The translations under genes were made by a program, and so were the position numbers. 64,000 nucleotides of DNA from Rhytidiadelphus loreus. Lineage: Eukaryota; Streptophyta; Bryopsida; Hypnales; Hylocomiaceae. How positions within the stretch are numbered: position 1 is the stretch's first letter; each line of letters begins with the position of its first letter. The stretch spans positions 6,698,501 to 6,762,500 of the forward strand of contig OX344763.1 of assembly GCA_947034895.1 (NCBI GenBank), read 5' to 3'. The notes beneath the pieces are model-generated. The model had not been told where the DNA came from. It made no database searches and saw only the letters and a list, made by a program, of their open reading frames with translations. Below are positions 1 to 13,497 of the stretch, piece by piece.

Positions 1-833
1 CAATCTTAGATTAATCCCTAAAGTTTTTGTTGTCAAAATTAGATATTACTCATGATATTGTTTTAAATCATTATTTTTCTAAAAATAAACTATATAAATC
101 ATAATCTTTACTATATAATCTATAATTTTAGGATCCTATTGTTGACTAATGTTAGAATTGAGAGGAGAAAAGAGACACAATTTGTATTTAAATTTGCAAA
201 CTTCTTCCTAATTTGAGGCTCTGCTCAAATCTAAAGTCCATTCATCTTCTGGTAGGGGTTTTAAGCAAAAAAAAAAACATAATTATTTTATCAATCATGG
301 AATCTTTATAAAATTTTATTCCCTAAAAATAATTTGATTTTCAAATCTTAAAGAAAATGAGAAGAAATTAAATATATTTGATGCTTCAATTTAGATGATT
401 TAAAGATCCAAATCCGCATCAACTTAGAAAGAGTTTTAGAGGCTAAATCAATCCAAGACATTAATAGAATGCAATTATAGTACTAAAGATCCATTTCTTT
501 CTAAATATATTTCATATTAAAAAATGCAATTGCTATGAATAAGAAAATATATACTTATCAAAATTTATAAAGTGTTATTTTCAATTCAATTATAAATATA
601 ATATTAGAACATTTCACTTATTCATTTCTTTGAATAATTGAAGTGAAATTTGAAATGAAATTGAATACTTGTAAAATATAGCATGGCCATCTTTAGAATT
701 TAAATTGGCTATTAATAAAACAAATTAGCTCTACAAAGTCATCAAAGTCTTTTGGAAAGAAGATTTTGAAGCAAGTAAAGTTTCCTACACTATCACAACG
801 TAAAAGACATTGGCATTCAAACATATATTGTAC
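1..833. other. AT-rich non-coding, probably receptor-kinase intron
   Basis: No kinase subdomain can be read here in any frame. The stretch follows the donor site of the glycine-loop exon, so it is probably intron of the receptor kinase continuing beyond the window. Confidence 0.4.
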
Positions 834-3800
834 CTTGTATACTACACCAAAACCTCCTTCACCAAGCTTGTTGTCCTTGTCAAAGTTGTTTGTAGCCAAT
901 TTCACCTCTCTATAAGAGTATAAATTGGGTTTTACTTCTTTCTTGTTAAATTCTGACATCCCCAATTCAAATATATTATCAACATAAACAACTTTCATGA
1001 ATTTCCTAATATTGGACACATCTAGGCATGCAACATATTTCAAAGCCTTGAAATATTTGATGATTGACTATATGAAAGGAAGGATTAACTAATTGCAAAT
1101 TTAAAAGTTAGATGGGTTTATAAATAAAATAATATTCTACAATGAAACAATATAAGTCTAATGAGGTGAATGAGTTGTTCAATTATTTATATTGATAACC
1201 CTCACTTTTTAAAGCATTAGTGTTGGCATTTGAAACTTTCTTTTTTGAACTAGTTTTTGTCAAGAAAATAGATTTTAGAAACACCAAGGCTACCTCACCT
1301 TCTAGAATGATATGAAGAGCTTTGATTCTACCTATCAAGCGCCATACATAAATAGCCGTTACCAAAAGTACTAATACAAGAGCTGATGATGTCGATAGTG
1401 CAATTATAACCTTCATCTTTGTATTAGACTTTGGAACAACTATTTCAACAACAAAATGTCAACAACAAAATGTTAGCAACAAAATGTCAATAGCAATCCA
1501 TAAAAATTTTACTTCATTGGGATTTGTGGATGGAACTATACCCCACATGAAGTGTGTAATTATGACATCATAAGCTCAACAAAAATTGAATAGAAACACA
1601 TATGTTATGGTAATTGTTGAAAATGATCAAATTTGATTAAATCATGAAAAATTTAAGCTTGAAATTTAATAGAGCAATGAAAGATTGGAATTTATATAGA
1701 TAGCTTCTTCATTTCCAAATGCATTCTCATTTTACCATATGCTAATGTTATTTTTTGAAATGCTTCATCAAATAGTTGACTTGCAATGATGATTATATGC
1801 ATACCTTAGAAATGATTAATTTAAACTTAAAAGAACATAATTTCACACTAATGTCTTTTGTATTTGATATATTCAAAAATTCTTATTCAAATTTTCATCC
1901 ATTGAAAGCACCAAGTTGTACACAATTGGTTAAAAGAATGCATTTCAATCTTAATCCTTTGACTTAGGACAAATTAGCCAACTTTTATGAACATATGAAG
2001 GTTGATTAATTTCTAAACTTACATGAGATGCACCATTCAAATTCCATACTTGTTTCAAATTTGAGAGGAACTTAGATTTATTAATGCATGCTTTTTCTAC
2101 ATACAAAATACGTAAAATTGGTTTTATATTTCTTACAATAATACAAAAGTCAAATTCACATAACACTAAACAACAACAAAAATTGTTTGTCATAAAAATG
2201 TTATTGTTTTCTAGCATTTAAAAAAAAAATTGATCACATTTGTATCAACGTTTCTTAAATTGATTCAGATTTTAATTGATGAATGAATATATATTGTTAC
2301 GAATATTACTATTTGTTTGATCTCATATTTTAAATTTATTTCAACTCGCATGACATATATAAAGTAAATGAAATAGATTTTGTACCAGGCCGTGGTTCTT
2401 CTGTCCGATTCAAGCGACATATGCTTGATAAAACTGTATTTTCAATTTTGTCGCATATAGGATTGCCTCCAAGACTGTCAATTTCGTACACAAATTTAAT
2501 CAAGACACTATTTAGATCTTCCAATGACCTATAAAACTACGTATTAAAAATTCAAGTTCAAATTATTCAAATGACAAATAAATATTAAGTTTTTTCTATA
2601 GAGATCACAAAACAAACAAAATCAAAAGTACTTACAAAAGTAAACTTAAGATTTGAAGGTTCGAGGATGTCAATCGCCCACTCTTTGGATATTGCACCAC
2701 ATCAAGTTTATTGTTTCTTATGAATACTTGTGATAAGTTGGTATTATCTAATTGAAGAACTGGGAGTTTCAAAGTTTGATATTCATTTTGACTAGCGTCC
2801 CTGAAAAATCAATGTGGATAATGAGCATCTTACAAATAAAATCCCAAGGAATTATGAATCAAGAAGGATGAATTGGAGAATTCATTAGAATTTTGAAAAA
2901 TAGGAAGGTTGTATTTTCCTTTATTGGAGAAGGATAAATAAGTAAATAACCCTAGATTTTTATTTTAGCTTTCATAAATCAAGAGTCTATTCATCTTAGA
3001 TCCCATTCAAAACCTCAAAAGATAAAGACAAGGTACAAGTATCTCCAATACAAATCTCTATACAATTGGATTTGTAGTTTTATTTGGTTGTGGATCTTCA
3101 ACACATTTTAGAAAACAAAATTTAAAGTTAGTAAAAGTCATAAATAAAGATTGCAAATTGAAACAACTATGACAATCACAATTGTAGATATGACTTGAAT
3201 TTACTCACAAAATTTGTAGATTTGGTGCAGTTAAAATTTCCATTGGAAACTGCCCAGTTAAATTGTTGTTTTGGAAATATCTAAACAGAGATCAATACAA
3301 ACGAAATGTCAATAACTATCATTATTGCACTCAAATATTTGAACCAACTTCAAAATTTCAACAACAATTGTTTGAATCTTACATTTCTGCAAGTGATGGT
3401 AGAAAGACGCTATCATTTGAAGGTATAGTTTCATTGTATACGTGAAACATGATATCATTGAATTGATTATTGGATAAATCCAAGGTACTAGGATCGAGGT
3501 AAGCTCCCGTGAAGAATGTCCCATTGAAATTATTATTGCTGATATTCCTGATAATCCAAAAAAAGATATTGTAAGTAGAAGTTAAAGATGGAACAATCAT
3601 GGGTTTCAATTGCTTATAACATTTTTGTATTAAACATGTGTGATTGCTAAATCTTATGTCTCTCTCTATATATTCAACTTCTACTTTCATTAATGAATTT
3701 GTGCATATCTAAAAATCTACATGTTGATTGAATTACAAAGTTTTAATTTCTTTTCAAGTATTCAAATATTTAAAAAATTAATTATAATTATAGTTTAGGA

Positions 3801-6800
3801 TAATTATATATTTATTGGCATAGTTATTTGATTGCTTTTGAATCAAACATTTGGTTGCTTCAATTTTTCCCTGTGATTGGTCATACTTTTTTCATTCAAA
3901 CTCTCCATGTGATTATTAAAAAAGAGTTTAATGAATTCTTTTCACTTGAAAACATATACTTGTCCATTTATAAAATCATAAAGCATCAAAGATTGAGTTG
4001 AATGTTGCAATTGCCAATTTTGCATATTGAAGCTAAAGATGTTTCAACTTTCAAGTGAAGTTTATTTCAAAGTCATAGCCAATAAAACTTTTGGGGATAA
4101 ATTTTATTTTTCTAATACTTCTTGCATAGAATGAACTTATTTAAATTAGATATTTTTAAAAATAAAAATAAAATTGTCTACACATGCATGAAATTTAAGT
4201 TTCTAGAGTTACATTATTTTTTTAAATCATTTAGTAGTATCCATTCATTTATTAAGCATGGTTACAACTAGTAGGAGATAGTACAAAGTCTATTTTTGGC
4301 AAAATTTAACTTGTTAACTAATATTTAAATGTGTAACTAGAAGATTAATATTTGAAAATTAGATCTTATATGCAAATCAAAATTTGTGTATTGAAGAATT
4401 GTAATCATTGAAATAAAAGAAACTTTACACTCTTTCCTTCTAAATGTAATTTTTCAATATAGAGAATTGATAAGACTAAATTGAAATTTATATTTGAAGA
4501 TGATGTGCATGAATACAAAAATCCAATGAATGTAATGATTTGAGTTCTCACAAGTAATCGAGCGTTGAAGTTGCATTGAGACTTTGAAAGTCAATTAACC
4601 CAAAAAAGTTGTTCATACTCAAATCCCTGTACATCCAACATCTAATATCATGGTTTCTATGTCTATTAATGAAATGAAAATATTAATTAAGGATGTGAAG
4701 ACCTATTAATAAGACCATATTGATAAACCTATCAAAAAATATTTTATAATCAATATATGATTTAACATTTATTTTTTCAAATTGGCATCATAGTTATTTA
4801 GATGTACATGAAGAAATCAAATCAAATTGGTTACAAGATTGGTTATGTACAATCGAGAATGTTATATGATTTATTACAATTAGCAAATGTGTATTTCATA
4901 AGGTTTTATTAGCCACATAAAGTTCATTAAAGGACTAAATTGGTTGTTAACTTTTAGTAGAAATTGGTTACAAATTATTCAATTGTAATTAATATTGCTA
5001 CATCAAAATCTCTAATATGATTACTAACTTGCTTCAAAGTAGAGTAGATTTGATATAAAAATATTCTAAGAAAATAAATGCCAATTTTTTTGTCCAAAAA
5101 TGATTTCATTGGAAAAACATATTAGGGAATATTTATAGTTTTAGCATCCAAAAAAACATTATTAAAGAAAACAAATTTGGCAAAGATGTGTTGATCCTAC
5201 CCTTTAATTATAGTATATATTTTATTTTAAATTTGAAAGATCTAATATTAGATGATTTAGATCTATAGTCACCCCTTTCTCATGTTATGGTGTGACTAAC
5301 AAGTACAAAAAAAATTGATGACCTTATTGATAGAAAAACAAGAACTTACAATATTGATAAAGAAGGCGCTTGCTTAAGTTCCCCAGGAAATAGCATGCTG
5401 ATATTGTTGTTAGAAATATTTCTGTATTAGCAAAAATTCACAAGATATAAGTTCATAGGGATTGCTCATAAATAATAAACTAAAATTGAAAGATGTGAAA
5501 AAACTATGTAAGGTGTAGAGTATATAGTCCTACATACCTTAATATAATAGGTCCTTTGGTGTTATAACACAAAATTTATGGCTCAAAATATATAGACCTC
5601 TTAGACAATAAGCACAAAAAATAGTAGAAGTATTTTTTGGAATTACTCACAAATGAAATACTATAATGTTGGAGACACATGAACAAAGAAACATTCAAGT
5701 AGGTTAGATGAACTCACAAACTTATTAAAGATGGCATGTATGTAGTGCCTAAGCTACCAGATTGAGTGGATCCAATGTAATTTGTAAATTGGATACTAGT
5801 GAAGTCATTGGATGACAAATCTAATATCCAAGTATCAAAATAAGGACCAGTGGAGAATGTCCCTCCAAAACGGTTATTTCTAAAATACCTAAACATCCAC
5901 ATCCAAAATCTTATAGTTAGAAGTATTAATAAGATTAAAACATTGATCTCCAACTATATTTGAAGTAGATTTTACATAGAATGATCCTATTATAAAATAA
6001 GTAATAATTAACAACAACAAAATAGAAATAATGTTTTCAAATGGTACAATCTTGCCTAGTGAAGAAGGATCTTACAACTCAACAACTTCATTGCCATTCC
6101 AATCTTGTAGATCTATTGGTCCATCTAGTTGATTAAATCCCACATCTCTACACAAGACAAGTAAAATTAGAATAAATTTACACTACTATAGTGAATTCCA
6201 ACCAATTAAAGAATGAAAATCACTAGAATTATTCTCATATAATTGATATAAACTTTAACTTAGGTGATCAAATTATCAATATATAATGAATCTTGTAATA
6301 ATATTATATCAATGATAGAATCTTGAATTTTCACCAATATAGAATTTATATTGTAGTTTCATCAAAATTGATGATAATTTGTTAAAGTTTTGTTGAAATA
6401 GACTATTTCCAATCTAAGCATTTGTGAAATTCACCAATGTTTTACAAATACTATTTTATTCCCATATAGTAATTTTTAGTATGATTTTTGTGAAAAAATT
6501 GTAAAATATTTGTGAGATTATTTTTAAATCATTTATTATGACAAAATATTGATTACATTAATATATTTATGAATGAAATGTGAAACAATAAATTTAAATA
6601 TATTGAATAAAATAGAAAATAAAAATAAAAATAAATTTGAAATTTTGAATAAGTGATGCAGGTTGAATCTAAGACTCCTGGAGGACAGTTGCATGCATCC
6701 GACATTGCCCTAAAATTGACGAGACCTTCCATGCATGCGGACCCTCTATTGCAATACAAGCCATGCAGCTAATCGATTTTAACTACCGTTAAGAGCAAGG

Positions 6801-8794
6801 GGGGCGTATTCGACTCTTTTGCAGCATAATTATTTTGCAGAATCGGCAGTCCAAGAGATCTGCCGATTTTGCCGCAGAATGTGCCGGAGCTGCCAATTCC
6901 GAATACGCCCCCCCGCTCTTAACGCGAGAGAGCGGTCCGGGTATGGCCGATTCTGCGGACCAACTCGTCCTACTGCTCACCCTTCGGGCTCGCCGCAGGG
7001 CTCACTGGTCCGCAGAATCGGTCATACCCGGACCGCTCTCTAGTACGGTACCATGCAGTGTGATATCACAATTAAGAGCTGCCTCGTGAATAAATGACTT
7101 CTTGTCATTTGGATTGCCAATGTACTTGGTGTACTCACAACATTAAGATAGACGAACAGAAGAGAGTCCCCTGAGAGCTCACTCGGAGGCTCCCACTGAA
7201 ATTGTTGTTGTTCAACTGTCTGCTTTCAAGACACACATGCCTCAAATTAGAAACGGATCGAGTTGCTCTCGACACTGCAACTTACTCAAACAAGAGCATG
7301 CATGAAAGCAGGAAATTCTGTCTCTGTTGTTGAATGATGTTAGTATCAATTATGCATTCATCTCACAGGAGTTCTAGTTTGCAGTCTGCGTTGTAAACGT
7401 CCGAGGGCAGTGTTCCGCTCAAAGAGTTGTTGCTCAAGACTCTGCAACGTCACACCTTGTTATTGTCAAATTGGCGAGAATCCGGGCGCCAGCCAAAATT
7501 TGTGAACATTCATCTACACAGAGCTCTAGAGTACTGAGCTTCAGGCCAAGCTAGCGCTCGACCTCAAATTAAAGTACAAAGACTGAGGTGGAATTCCGCC
7601 AATTTAACGAAATTGACTTTCAGTGTTACAGTTGCCATGCGAAATAACTTCAAGAGGCAAATAATATGGCAGGGCCTGTAGATTGCGCATACATAGATGT
7701 CAGGCTTTACAAATTAAAATACTCCCTTGTTGGACATGAATGAAGAAGTCACAGCTGACACAACTTCGCTTCACTTACAAGGATGATAGGTAGGGCAGTT
7801 GGAATATCTCAACCGGCACTGATCCCGTGAGCTTTGGATTATTTTCAATATATCTGCAAAATACCAGGAGCGTAGGTGAAATTTATGTTAACTGCAATCA
7901 TGACCATGTGAAGATTATCAAATCTAAGCTCTGTTCGGGACTTTGGGGATGACGATTGGGGACTTACATGGTTTGCAGGTAGGTCAAGTTGCCGATCTCC
8001 AAAGGCAGTTGTCCAATTATCCCGTCGAAGCCACACTGGTTATAATCGCCCGAAATTCCGCAGCTAGAATTGCTCCCAAGTATCCTGAGACGAAGTCGGA
8101 CTGATTAGAAACAGGAGCATACCACCGCCAATTTCGTTATATTGGCGATATATATTCCTCAAGCAGAAAATTGAGACTTATCTTCACAAAGGTCTAATTT
8201 CAGGCCACGGGTAAAGATTTTGGTTTCAGGCCACGAGCCCTGAACCGAGCCAAAATAATGATGGAATATCACCATTTTAACGAAATTGACGTTAATGCGC
8301 GGGATTCGAGTGCAAAGATTCAGTACCACCAAACACAATTCTAGACAGATCGCAACTTGCTCCTTCTACCACGTACAATGTTAACGGTGAGATCCGAAAG
8401 GTCGGAGCATGACATTATCCATCATAACAATGAAACTGGAAGAAAGCTAGCTAGAAGATGAAACTCACTGCAAGGATGTGACGTATATGCGATAATTTCT
8501 CGGGATTTCAGTGAGGTTATCGACTACTGAAGTACATCCCACTCCGCTCCATGCTCCTTGGAAGTCATTACCAGTCTCTTTTTCAAAGGCGCCGGTAAGG
8601 TTATTGCACGGAGGTTGCTCGAGAGACCAGTTGAGAACGGTGGAGAACTGAGGGTTCTGTTTGGACCAGATTTGGAAAATGGCTTTCAAAGCATCCTCTG
8701 ACACAGTGATCGAGTGTCCAACAAAACACACTTCAGCTTCCCATAAAATAACCATAAAATATATGAAACTTCGACTAGCTAGTGAAGCAAGCAT
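834..8794 (-). CDS. LRR receptor-like kinase, 5' part (kinase domain cut off by left edge)
   Basis: Cell-surface receptor kinase of the plant LRR-RLK superfamily. The first exon (8794 to about 8469) has a signal-peptide-like start followed by the N-terminal LRR cap region (WS, NNLTG and WSGVGC motifs). LRRs follow, mostly one per exon: about 8086-7970, 7858-7781, 7450-7380, 6138-6074, 5889-5715, 5424-5350, 4628-4553, 3549-3379, 3284-3208 and 2801-2639. A juxtamembrane exon with GGNPICDK lies at 2528-2340, a membrane segment (about 20 hydrophobic residues then a basic stop) at 1433-1299, and the kinase start at 960-834, with KLATNNF and the loop GEGGFGVVYK. A clean GT donor follows the loop, so the remaining kinase exons should lie left of position 1; none is visible between 833 and 1. 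LRR exons carry AG/GT borders and no stops. Exon ends are approximate. The exon at 6760-6660 (cysteine-rich) is uncertain. Whether the gene is intact cannot be judged here. Confidence 0.8.
6793..6918. mobile_element. 126-bp GC-rich MITE with TTAA flanks
   Basis: Terminal inverted repeats begin GAGC, followed by a G-run and CGTATTC; the right end mirrors this as GAATACG, a C-run and GCTC. Both ends abut TTAA (6789-6792 and 6919-6922). It lies in an intron of the receptor-kinase gene, in AT-rich surroundings. The GAGC start with TTA/TTAA flanks resembles PIF/Harbinger MITEs; the duplication could be TTA or TTAA. No coding capacity. Confidence 0.6.
6927..7041. repeat. Snapback inverted repeat, 36-bp arms
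   Basis: Arms at 6927-6962 and 7006-7041 are inverted copies with a single mismatch (near 6946), separated by 43 bp. The arms share the motif CCGATTCTGCGG with the adjacent MITE, so the two may form one compound insertion. An 8-bp direct repeat, CCATGCAG, lies at 6761-6768 and 7051-7058 and could be the target duplication of the whole block. Confidence 0.65.
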
Positions 8795-9259
8795 TAATCA
8801 TGTGGTGGAGCGTTTCTAAATGGGACAGGGCAGCTAGATAAGCAAACCTGCATCTAATTAATGAGTGCATCATCCTATGAACTTTTAATTTTATATCTAT
8901 ATAAATAAATATAATGTTACCCAATTGCCAGTAACCTAGCTTGTTCGTGGAACTGAGAAAATCTCAGTCGGACATGCATGGTACTATTTAATTTCTACAC
9001 TCACAGAAACTAAGGATGACTTTGGGCTCAGCGGGAGACTCAGAAGTAGGAAACGTCAAACTCGTTGAAATGACAGTATTCCAATACTGTACTTGGCGCT
9101 TCTGAGAGCACCTTTAAGGACGCGTTTACGTTCTGAAACATAAATCCGTATCCCTCTTAGATTTTAGACTTTTAAGCTCATATCATAATTGTATGTCACA
9201 ATTTGTGACGCCCGATCGAATTACTCCACTTTTAACGAATTTGACGTTAACATGCAGCA

Positions 9260-9548
9260 CATCAAGAGCAACACGTGCAGCACGTTCACCTTCGTATTGA
9301 TTAAACGTCACAGTGGATTGCTTTTGCTGCGTCGACGGAGTGGGTGCAGGAGCGACGGCGTCGGTAGTGATTCTGCAGTTCACGTCTTCGATGAAGAACG
9401 TGGTCGCCGTAAGGAACAGAAGCGCGACCATGAGAAAACCTCGATAGCCCAACTCGTGCACCGCATTCCCCCGCAATCCCACTCCTCCGCCACTTCGAGT
9501 CGACGCCATGCCCAAGCCCGCCTTGCCCCCACTCTCCATCTCCACCAT
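9260..9548 (-). CDS. Possible first exon of an unidentified secreted or membrane protein
   Basis: An open frame starts with ATG at 9546-9548 and encodes a Gly/Arg-rich head, a hydrophobic stretch of about 17 residues (FLMVALLFLTATTFFIE), then a polar Ala/Pro/Thr-rich tail. A good splice donor (GAAG before GTGAAC) lies near 9290, after which the frame runs on without meaning to 9183. GC content is well above its surroundings, as in the other genes here. It lies head-on upstream of the receptor kinase on the same strand but does not join its first exon in an obvious way. I do not recognise the product. The opposite-strand open frame over the same bases is a shadow. Confidence 0.3.
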
Positions 9549-9623
9549 GCCAGTGATCGAGAACTTGCGAATCCAGCCACGATAGGCGCGGGCCGGTGTC
9601 CGGGAGGGTTGGTATCGATCTAG

Positions 9624-12600
9624 TACAGATGACTTTGTGAAATTGATACGTACTCAGTAATCAAGCCAAGAAATGGAAACTGCACTCATCGATCCTGTAC
9701 CACCACTGGACGGTCTTTCCTCACGTACGTTCAAATGCATCGAAGAGTAAACTCCCGCAGAGAAAAACTGAGTACTGAGGCTTAGTTCCCTACTCTGGAA
9801 CTGATCACCACACAAGCTATCATTAGCAAACAGCGAACTAACTGAATGATCGGTGAGTGTTGCAATGGACGGCCGGAGAATACGTAGACATACAGTTCAG
9901 GACTTCAACCAAAATACCTCTTAAAATGGCACTTTTGGGTTCTGAAATCTATACCTCTCCTAGACTTTTCCATGAATGGGAAAATGGCGTATGGAATATC
10001 GCCATTTCAACGGACTTTCCCATAAGAGTATTGTCAATGGTCCGGCGTGCGCGTTGGTGGACTTTAGCTCCACGCAGCCTATCTTGGAAGTACGTACGAA
10101 GTCTCTTGTACAAGGGGCAAGTGAGGGGCTGTCGAGACACAATGAATCCTTATCATAGAATAGAAGTTACCAAATGTTCATTGACAGCTGAAAGTCATGC
10201 AGGCGAATGGGTCCGTCTTCTAAGTTACTGTTTAGAGTTTTGGCCTTTCGATCGCACCGTTTGTTTTCAGTTTTGTTTTTAAAACAAAAAGGGAGGAACC
10301 GCATATATTGGAGTGTGACGAGAAAGGCAAAGGAACAAGTCCAGTAAAAATACACCCCAGACCGGGGAAAGGCAACCGTGGGTTCTTGTGATTCCAGATT
10401 TCCAGGAGACTTTTATTCCCTCCCTCATACAAAGAGTGGGACACCTACTGTAGCTATTCCAGTAGGTGTGGAATTTCTCAAAGCGTGTTCCGGAGGGAGG
10501 CCGGGGATCGATATGCATGATAATCAACTTGCTGATTGTTTTAGAAATGAGTTTAATACTGTTATTTTAATTCTTTCACATTATGTTCCAAGTATCCAAA
10601 GTTGTGGAGCCTGTGGGTCATCCGAGAGAATTAGAAGCTACAAAAACTGCCACTCTTTCGATCTGGCCGAACTACTGTAGCAAGGTTCACAAACGTAAGT
10701 ACGAAACTACTTGCAATGGGTTGCCTTTCTCTGCGGCCAGGGGACTAATATTCGTTCAGGATACATCATCCTTCAACTCCCGTTGGCTATCTCAAAAAAC
10801 TTTTCAACTTCCATGGATCACTCAAAGACTTGTGGGAGCTTGTAGTTTTGGGTGAATGAAAGTGGTTAGTCAAGGCTCAATTAGTCAAGTATAGCCGTAC
10901 AGGTGGTTCAAGTAGTCAACAATAAGTAGTCATTACAAAGCTCTATTTGAGGACATTTGAGGATTGGATACTACTTATAGTTTGGTCAATGGTTAATCTC
11001 GAAAGACAATCCTCCAATTATCTTGTCAATGCCTCACTAAGATATATAATTAAATAGTAGCTAGAATTACTCCCATGTAATCTACTAATATGATACTTCC
11101 AAACAAGTTGCTTCATACTATACATCCCATTCTTGATTTTTTGAAATATAATCGCCTCATTTGCATCGTCGAATGGAGAGAATACCGATAGTCCTATGTA
11201 CATTATCACCCCTATGGGTCAAACCACACTCAAAGGTATCATTGGGATTACTTTGTAAGGACAGGACTTGAGTCCTTTTTTAAACTTTTGAAGGTCTCAA
11301 ACTCTCAATTACTTTGATGTTGTTATTATTTTTAAAAATTTATTGAAGAATAGTATAGAAATGCATTGTCTTAAAGGGATGAAGAAAAAATTTCATAAAA
11401 AAAATCTTTTAAAAGTTGTAAATCACCAATTTTAAAGCTAAATTTAGTGTCTTTGTTATATTATAGTACTTTAAATAGATTTTTTTATCCTAATTTTTTA
11501 ATCTTTTAAAATATACAATTATAAAAAAAAAATTCTAGAGATTGAATTTTGGACTAAAAATAGTATAATTTTTTAATCAATTTATTGATTTTTGACACAT
11601 TCTTGATTTAATCTTTAAAAATAATTAAACATTCAATTTCAAAATTTGATTTCATAGGGACCTTTATGTAAATAATATAAACACTTTTTATTTTATTTTA
11701 ATCATCATTTGAACTAGTTTTTCTATTGAAAAAGACATTCAAATGTTTTTACTTCTAAATATTATAGAAAATGAAAAAATATTTAAATTGTAGCAAATGA
11801 TTCCTTTTCTACTCTATCATATGAATATATATATACGTATGATTTTTTTAAATTTCATTACATTATTATTCATTAGAAATTAACCCCCTTTTCTACCATT
11901 GAAAAACCTGACAGGTTGATATCTGAACTTCAATTTGAACTTTAGTAAAGAAGATTAGATTATTTTGTGAATAGAAAAATATTAGTCTTAACATGCCTTG
12001 AACTACTAATGGAAAAGGACTAAAATGACTAAATTTAATAGATTAGCATTAAAAAACAATAGCTATAAAGAAGATACATTGCAGATTTCAATGTGTCTGA
12101 TCCCTTTTTTGGTCCATTTGAGTGAGATTTGACCCTATACTCTTGACGAAATTGTGTAATGGCTTTATAATATGAAAATTCTCACCTCATAGGCAAAGTA
12201 GGACACAAACATCAAAATTATACATAGCTAATTTATATTGGAGATTACTAGAAGATTTTTGTTGACCAAGCGATCCATCATCCATCTCTAGAATGTGGAT
12301 GCTAAAGAAATTCAAGGATCAAAATCAAACCTAGTTTTAGCTCTACATGAAAATCTAGTCCCTTAAAATAAGAAACAATCGAACCATACGCCGAATCTCA
12401 AATGTACCAACTATAGAACAACGAAACAAGTAGGAGAGTGCTAGCAACGTCAAAGGACTAATACTTGAAGTAACATTGTTGCCTTTTCTAAGACTAGGTG
12501 CAATTGTGTATTTAGAGACCAGGAGTAATCATAACCGAAATGTGTATCAAATTACAGTGGTTATGTACCCCTTGTGCACATGCTTGTACTTTACCAACAT

Positions 12601-13493
12601 GTGTGTACGTTTCAGCTATTGGAGGTTGTCAACAATATGTGAATTGCAAGCACTTGTACTACCTATTTCAGTATTTTTGCAAGATGGACATCCATGAGAA
12701 CAAATTCATTCATGCACCAAATTATAGCTTCAATGAATTGAAGCTTCTTCTTGTAAAAGCAGGGATCATCACAGATCTAGAGTAGTAATGGCTCCAATAT
12801 TTAATATACTGCATTCTTATTGTATAAAATTACATTTGGTACAATTTAAATAATTTGAAGCATATGAATTGGAAAACGTTTATGCATTTATGAAATATGG
12901 GAGTATGTAAAACGAGTAAATCGTTTTGCAAATGAAATTATGAATGGCTGAACCATAAACCCAAACCCATATGCCAAGAATGTTCATATGAATATAAATA
13001 CCTTTTTTGCCATGTTTTTGTGTCTCTCCCTTTTATTTTTGATCCCACTTTTTGTCTTTTCCTTCCCATTTTTATTTTATTTTGTTCTTCATTTAAAAAA
13101 AATTCCTTTCTTTTCCCTTTCCTTCCTTTTTTCGTTCATTGTGTTCTCATTTTTTTTATCACTCTATATATCTTAATTTTGGATTTGTTGGTTTCCATTT
13201 CAGTTTCTTCTCCTTTTCTTTATGTAGTAATTAATTATTTAAATTTTTGTTCCCATATTAGTTCACCATCTTCTTTTTTTAAATTACCCTCTATCATTAA
13301 ATTATTTTTTCACAAGTACTGGTCACTCCTTCAAGATGGATGAAGGTGGGTAAATCCTAAATCACCACTTTTTGCTATTGAGACTATGTACAGTTATTAG
13401 ACTGGTCAGAGTTTCACATGTTCTTGTTGGCAAGTGAAAAGAGGTTTCAATGCACCAAAGAATGTGGCATTTGGAAATTGTATGCAAAAGTTA
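9624..13493. other. Intergenic region, no supported gene
   Basis: From 9.6 to 10.9 kb the base composition is mixed and short open frames occur on both strands, but none shows a recognisable domain or consistent splice signals. From 10.9 kb on it is AT-rich. A polypyrimidine-rich stretch at 13000-13300 gives low-complexity Phe/Leu/Ser frames that I do not call. Confidence 0.5.
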
Positions 13494-13497
13494 TTAA

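Noticed and set aside
6793..6918. Member of the piggyBac-like families
   Set aside because: TTAA flanks match, but the ends start GAGC rather than CCC and palindromic TTAA can arise from a TTA duplication; kept as a separate MITE.
9189..9623. 144-codon plus-strand ORF
   Set aside because: Overlaps the minus-strand candidate exon with a hydrophobic signal-like segment and splice donor; the plus frame has only Arg/His/Ser-rich composition typical of an antisense shadow.
9857..10855. Several overlapping open frames on both strands
   Set aside because: No domain, no agreement on strand, no convincing splice chain.
12988..13343. Phe/Leu/Ser-rich plus-strand ORFs
   Set aside because: Translations of a T-rich low-complexity tract.
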